A DNA stretch of 9,423 nucleotides from Alistipes sp. (GTDB taxonomy: Bacteria > Bacteroidota > Bacteroidia > Bacteroidales > Rikenellaceae), in the NCBI GenBank assembly GCA_022511355.1, contig JAFLRS010000067.1, positions 1-9,423 of the forward strand, written 5' to 3'. Positions 7,068 through 9,423 of the stretch are shown here, in pieces. A program made the translations under genes and the position numbers. The notes beneath the pieces are model-generated. The model made no database searches and had not been told where the DNA came from. It saw only the letters and a list, made by a program, of their open reading frames with translations. Numbering within the stretch: the stretch's first letter is position 1; every line of letters begins with the position of its first letter.

Positions 7068-7480
7068 ACCAAATCCCCGAAATCAGAACCGCCATACAGA
7101 AAAGATTCGCCGACATCGACATATTCCACCACGTGAACAACGTGGCACAGCAAAGCTATTTCGACGTGGGCAAATCGGAATATTTCACCCGCATTCTGGA
7201 GTGCGATTTGATGGATGTGCGGCCCATGATAGTCACCGTATCGACCTCGACCTCCTACATGGGTCAGATAAGACGCGAAGATGAAATCGAAGTGGTTACC
7301 CGCACCGAAAAAATAGGCGAAAAAAGCATAACTCTGTTTCAGCAGATAGTCTGTCGCGGAGAGGTCCGCAGCGAAAGTCGTTCGGTGATGGTGGCTTTCG
7401 ATTTCGAACGTCAGGAATCGGTGCGCGTACCCGACCGCTGGCGTCAGCAGCTGCTCGGCGAACCGCCCGTCCACTCGTAA
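7064..7480 (+). CDS. Hotdog-fold acyl-CoA thioesterase (4HBT/YbgC-like)
   Basis: This 138-residue protein has the single-domain length of the 4-hydroxybenzoyl-CoA thioesterase group, which hydrolyses acyl-CoA or acyl-ACP thioesters. The N-terminal block RFADIDIFHHVNNVAQQSYF carries the family's RFxDxDxxxHVNN signature, where an Asp and the HVNN helix start form the active site at the dimer interface. A central strand region follows (TVSTSTSYMGQIRREDEIEV), then the strand KSITLFQQIVCRGEVRSESR. No signal peptide is present, so it is cytosolic. The ATG overlaps the tsaC stop, so expression is probably coupled to tsaC. The last 37 bp overlap the end of ubiX on the opposite strand. The substrate cannot be read from sequence; candidates are general acyl-CoA housekeeping or a DHNA-CoA thioesterase for menaquinone, the latter only a guess. 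Confidence 0.88.
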   Translation: MNQIPEIRTAIQKRFADIDIFHHVNNVAQQSYFDVGKSEYFTRILECDLMDVRPMIVTVSTSTSYMGQIRREDEIEVVTRTEKIGEKSITLFQQIVCRGEVRSESRSVMVAFDFERQESVRVPDRWRQQLLGEPPVHS

Positions 7481-8040
7481 CGCGGAGTCTCGACTCCCGC
7501 CAGCGTCACTATGCGCTCGACAACCGTAGCCGCAAGCTCCCCGACGGTCGACGGACGGGAATAAAACGACGGCGATGCCGCAACAATGATTCCGCCGGCC
7601 TCGGTCACGGCAGTCATATTCCTCAGATGAACAAGCGAATAGGGAGTCTCGCGAACGGCCAGAATCAGTCGGCGGCGCTCCTTGAGCATCACGTCGGCCG
7701 CCCGTTCTATAAGGGTCTGCGACGTGCCGCAGGCTATGCGTCCCAACGTGCCCGTCGAACAGGGAACCACTATCATGGCATCCCAACGCGCAGAGCCGCT
7801 CGCGGGAGCCGCGAACAAATCGTCGTTGGAAAATATTTCGATTTTGGGCCCTGAAGGCAGACTCTCGCCCTCGAATGCAATGGTCGCAGCGGCCGTCTTG
7901 CTGCATACGAGCGCTATGCGCGACACCGAATCGCTCGCCGAAAGACGCTCGAGGGTCTGACGTGCATATATGGCACCGCTGGCTCCCGTAACGGCCACCA
8001 CGATGCGCAATCCCGAATCTACAACTCTATCGCCTTGCAT
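7444..8040 (-). CDS. ubiX: UbiX family flavin prenyltransferase
   Basis: UbiX joins a dimethylallyl group to reduced FMN, making prenyl-FMN, the cofactor of UbiD-type decarboxylases. The 198-residue product has the Rossmann-like flavoprotein signature: GASGAIYA at residues 19-26, a CSK strand end at 46-48, and PCSTGTLGRIACG at 93-105. Further on are LIERAADVMLKERR at 110-123, RETP at 130-133, HLRNM at 138-142 and SPSFY at 156-160. Two positions differ from the form I know best: PCST for PCSM and SPSFY for xPAFY. The ATG at 8040 lies inside the end of the deacetylase gene (22-bp overlap). An in-frame ATG at 8046 and a TTG at 8010, the latter just past the deacetylase stop and giving an MRIVVAVTG start, are alternatives. 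No ubiD-like partner is in the window. The 3' end overlaps the convergent thioesterase gene. Confidence 0.93.
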   Translation of the reverse strand: MQGDRVVDSGLRIVVAVTGASGAIYARQTLERLSASDSVSRIALVCSKTAAATIAFEGESLPSGPKIEIFSNDDLFAAPASGSARWDAMIVVPCSTGTLGRIACGTSQTLIERAADVMLKERRRLILAVRETPYSLVHLRNMTAVTEAGGIIVAASPSFYSRPSTVGELAATVVERIVTLAGVETPRYEWTGGSPSSC

Positions 8041-8630
8041 CTCCATCCTTTCTGTTTGATATATTCGAGCGTGCGCGGCAAAGCGTAGCTCATATTGCGG
8101 AACGACTTCGCGCTGTCGTGGAACACCACTATCGAACCCGGTGTCAAATCGTCGATAACATTGTGCAGACATTGACGAGGACGCACCGAACGGGCATAAT
8201 CGTAAGAAATTATCGTCCACATCACTATCTTGTAACGCTGACCCACAGCCCGCAGCTGCGACGGCGTGACGCGCGCATAAGGCGGACGGAACAGATTGCT
8301 CGACACGATGTCGTTGGCATAGTCCACATCCTCGATATAGCGTTCGAGCGGAACTCCCCACCCCTTCTGATGCGAATAGGTGTGATTGCCTATCTTGTGG
8401 CCCGCATCCACGATTCGGCGGTAGAGGTCGGGATAGTGTTCGGCATTCTTGCCCAATACGAAAAACGTCGCCTTCGCATCGTATTTGGCCAACGTGGCCA
8501 GTATCCACTCGGTAATGCCCGGCGTGGGACCGTCGTCGAAGGTGAGATATACGCTCTCTTCATCGTCGATCTCCCAAATCATGTCGGGAACCACCCGGCT
8601 CACAAGTCTCGGCAACAATTTCAGTCTCAT
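8019..8630 (-). CDS. Polysaccharide deacetylase (NodB/CE4 domain)
   Basis: CE4 enzymes remove N- or O-acetyl groups from sugars such as peptidoglycan GlcNAc, chitin-like oligomers or xylan, using a divalent metal. The 203-residue protein is essentially one NodB domain with all five catalytic motifs: TFDDGP at residues 30-35 (catalytic base Asp32, metal Asp33), HTYSH at 83-87 (metal His83 and His87), RPPY at 115-118, a SYDYA segment at 142-146, and VFHDS at 169-173 (catalytic His171). The N-terminus (MRLKLLPRLVSRVVPDMIW) is basic but lacks a cleavable signal peptide or a convincing membrane helix, so location is uncertain. Homologues of similar length and N-terminus are common in Bacteroidota. 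ubiX begins inside its 3' end. The promoter lies in the divergent region shared with the DUF4837 gene. The substrate is not determinable here. Confidence 0.92.
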   Translation of the reverse strand: MRLKLLPRLVSRVVPDMIWEIDDEESVYLTFDDGPTPGITEWILATLAKYDAKATFFVLGKNAEHYPDLYRRIVDAGHKIGNHTYSHQKGWGVPLERYIEDVDYANDIVSSNLFRPPYARVTPSQLRAVGQRYKIVMWTIISYDYARSVRPRQCLHNVIDDLTPGSIVVFHDSAKSFRNMSYALPRTLEYIKQKGWRCKAIEL

Positions 8631-8685
8631 ATCCGCTCATCGCACCGCCACGGAAACCGAAGCGGCACTTCAATCATTTTTGTGG

Positions 8686-8693
8686 CAAATATA
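8686..8693 (-). promoter_or_regulatory. Predicted -7 promoter element of the deacetylase-ubiX pair
   Basis: TATATTTG on the minus strand matches TAnnTTTG and would start transcription near 8682, leaving a leader of about 52 bases before the ATG at 8630. A -33 TTTG is not evident. It is back-to-back with the promoter of the DUF4837 gene: the two -7 elements are 43 bp apart. Confidence 0.5.
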
Positions 8694-8710
8694 GTTGTTT
8701 TCCGCCACAC

Positions 8711-8744
8711 TTGCCGCTTTTTTCACGATTATTGACTATATTTG
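8711..8744 (+). promoter_or_regulatory. Predicted promoter of the DUF4837 lipoprotein gene
   Basis: TATATTTG at 8737-8744 matches the Bacteroidota -7 consensus exactly. A TTG at 8711-8713 lies 23 bases upstream, at the long edge of the accepted spacing. Transcription would begin about 8748, giving a leader of only about 9 bases to the ATG at 8757 or 15 to the ATG at 8763. Confidence 0.55.
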
Positions 8745-8756
8745 CAAAAACAGACT

Positions 8757-9423
8757 ATGGCTATGAACAAGATTTTCCGCAAGATGCTGCAGGCGGCATT
8801 GTGCCTCGCGGCGGTGACGGTCGCAGGCTGCGACTCCTTTGCCAAACTCGGCAACGAAAGAGGAATGACCGCTCAGGGCGCACCCTACGAAGTGGTCGTG
8901 GTGAGCAACGCTCCCACATGGGAGAGCGAAGCAGGCGAAGAGCTGCAACAACTTCTGCGTCAGCCCGTACCGGCAATCAATCAGATCGAACCCATGTGGA
9001 ACGTGCTGCGCGTAACGCCCGACGGTTTCAAAAGCATAATCGCCAAACACCGCAACGTGATAAAACTGCTCGTGGATGAAAATCTGGAACCGGCAATCGG
9101 CGTTCAGTACGACGTGTCGGCGCACCCCCAGACCGTAATGCTCATTCAGGCCCCCACACAGCAGGCTTTGGCGCAATATATAGCCGAAAACGGCGAAAAC
9201 ATACTCTACGTACTCGAGAAATCGGAACGCGACCGCACGCTCGAATATGCCAACCGCTACTACGAAGGCTCGCTCCGCGCAATGATTAAGGATAAGTTCG
9301 GCGTGGACATGAAGGTCCCCAAAGGATATATGCTCCGCTCGCAGTCCGAAGACTTCATCTGGATTTCATACGAACACAAACTCGCCAGTCAGGGATTCTT
9401 CATCTACTCCTACCCCTACAAGG
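8757..9423 (+). CDS. DUF4837 family lipoprotein, C-terminus off window
   Basis: The function of this Bacteroidota family is unknown. The 222 visible residues start with a lipoprotein signal peptide: a basic start (MAMNKIFRKM), a hydrophobic core (LQAALCLAAVTV), and lipobox VAGC at residues 22-25, so Cys25 should be lipidated and the protein anchored in the envelope. The mature sequence begins CDSFAKLGNERG; no K/E/D-rich surface-export signal is evident right after the cysteine. Family-like segments are the strand YEVVVVSNAPTWES, the repeated small alpha/beta pattern (VLRVTPDGFKSIIAKHRNVI, VMLIQAPTQQALAQYI), and a later DFIWISYEHK...IYSYPY region. Family members I know run to somewhat over 300 residues, so about a third is missing. 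The ATG at 8763, two codons in, is an equally possible start. It is transcribed divergently from the deacetylase. Confidence 0.85.
   Translation, partial: MAMNKIFRKMLQAALCLAAVTVAGCDSFAKLGNERGMTAQGAPYEVVVVSNAPTWESEAGEELQQLLRQPVPAINQIEPMWNVLRVTPDGFKSIIAKHRNVIKLLVDENLEPAIGVQYDVSAHPQTVMLIQAPTQQALAQYIAENGENILYVLEKSERDRTLEYANRYYEGSLRAMIKDKFGVDMKVPKGYMLRSQSEDFIWISYEHKLASQGFFIYSYPYK

Noticed and set aside
8041..8508. An N-terminal extension of ubiX through most of the deacetylase gene
   Set aside because: This is only the open shadow frame of the deacetylase; UbiX homology starts at RIVVAVTGASG near 8007.
1..9423. CRISPR array, tRNA/rRNA gene, insertion sequence, attachment site or phage/defence module
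   Set aside because: No regularly spaced repeats, cloverleaf, transposase or integrase motifs, or known defence domains are visible on either strand.

Overview
The window looks like an ordinary chromosomal stretch from a member of the Bacteroidota, most likely an Alistipes-like (Rikenellaceae) gut bacterium. Four things support this. Promoters match the Bacteroidota -7 consensus TAnnTTTG. Purine-rich Shine-Dalgarno sites are missing ahead of the genes. Two families typical of the phylum are present: a DUF4837 lipoprotein and a NAD kinase with the Bacteroidota-type C-terminus. GC is moderately high and codon use is uniform. The genus is an inference from overall style and gene order, not from a marker gene.

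Layout from left to right. Positions 1-3934 are on the minus strand and read leftward: nadK (NAD kinase), uppS (isoprenyl/undecaprenyl diphosphate synthase) and bamA (outer-membrane protein assembly factor, cut by the left edge before its C-terminus). A divergent promoter region (3935-4057) separates them from a rightward pair, pdxJ and cca, whose stop and start codons overlap. A 284-bp gene-free gap (6202-6485) follows. It holds a perfect hairpin, a REP-like inverted element and the promoter of the next pair, tsaC and a hotdog-fold thioesterase, which overlap by ATGA. That pair converges on a leftward pair, a NodB-type polysaccharide deacetylase and ubiX, and the coding ends of the thioesterase and ubiX overlap by 37 bp. 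A second divergent promoter region (8631-8756) leads rightward into a DUF4837 lipoprotein gene cut by the right edge.

The genes fall into three groups. Cell-envelope genes are uppS, bamA, probably the deacetylase, and the DUF4837 lipoprotein. Cofactor genes are nadK (NADP), pdxJ (pyridoxine phosphate) and ubiX (prenyl-FMN). tRNA-maturation genes are cca (3'-CCA addition) and tsaC (t6A37 precursor).

No new defence, mobile or secretion system is visible. The points worth checking are small ones: a near-leaderless uppS start, a palindrome over the predicted nadK transcription start, the repeat-like gap, the convergent overlap, and the unassigned roles of the thioesterase, deacetylase and DUF4837 protein.
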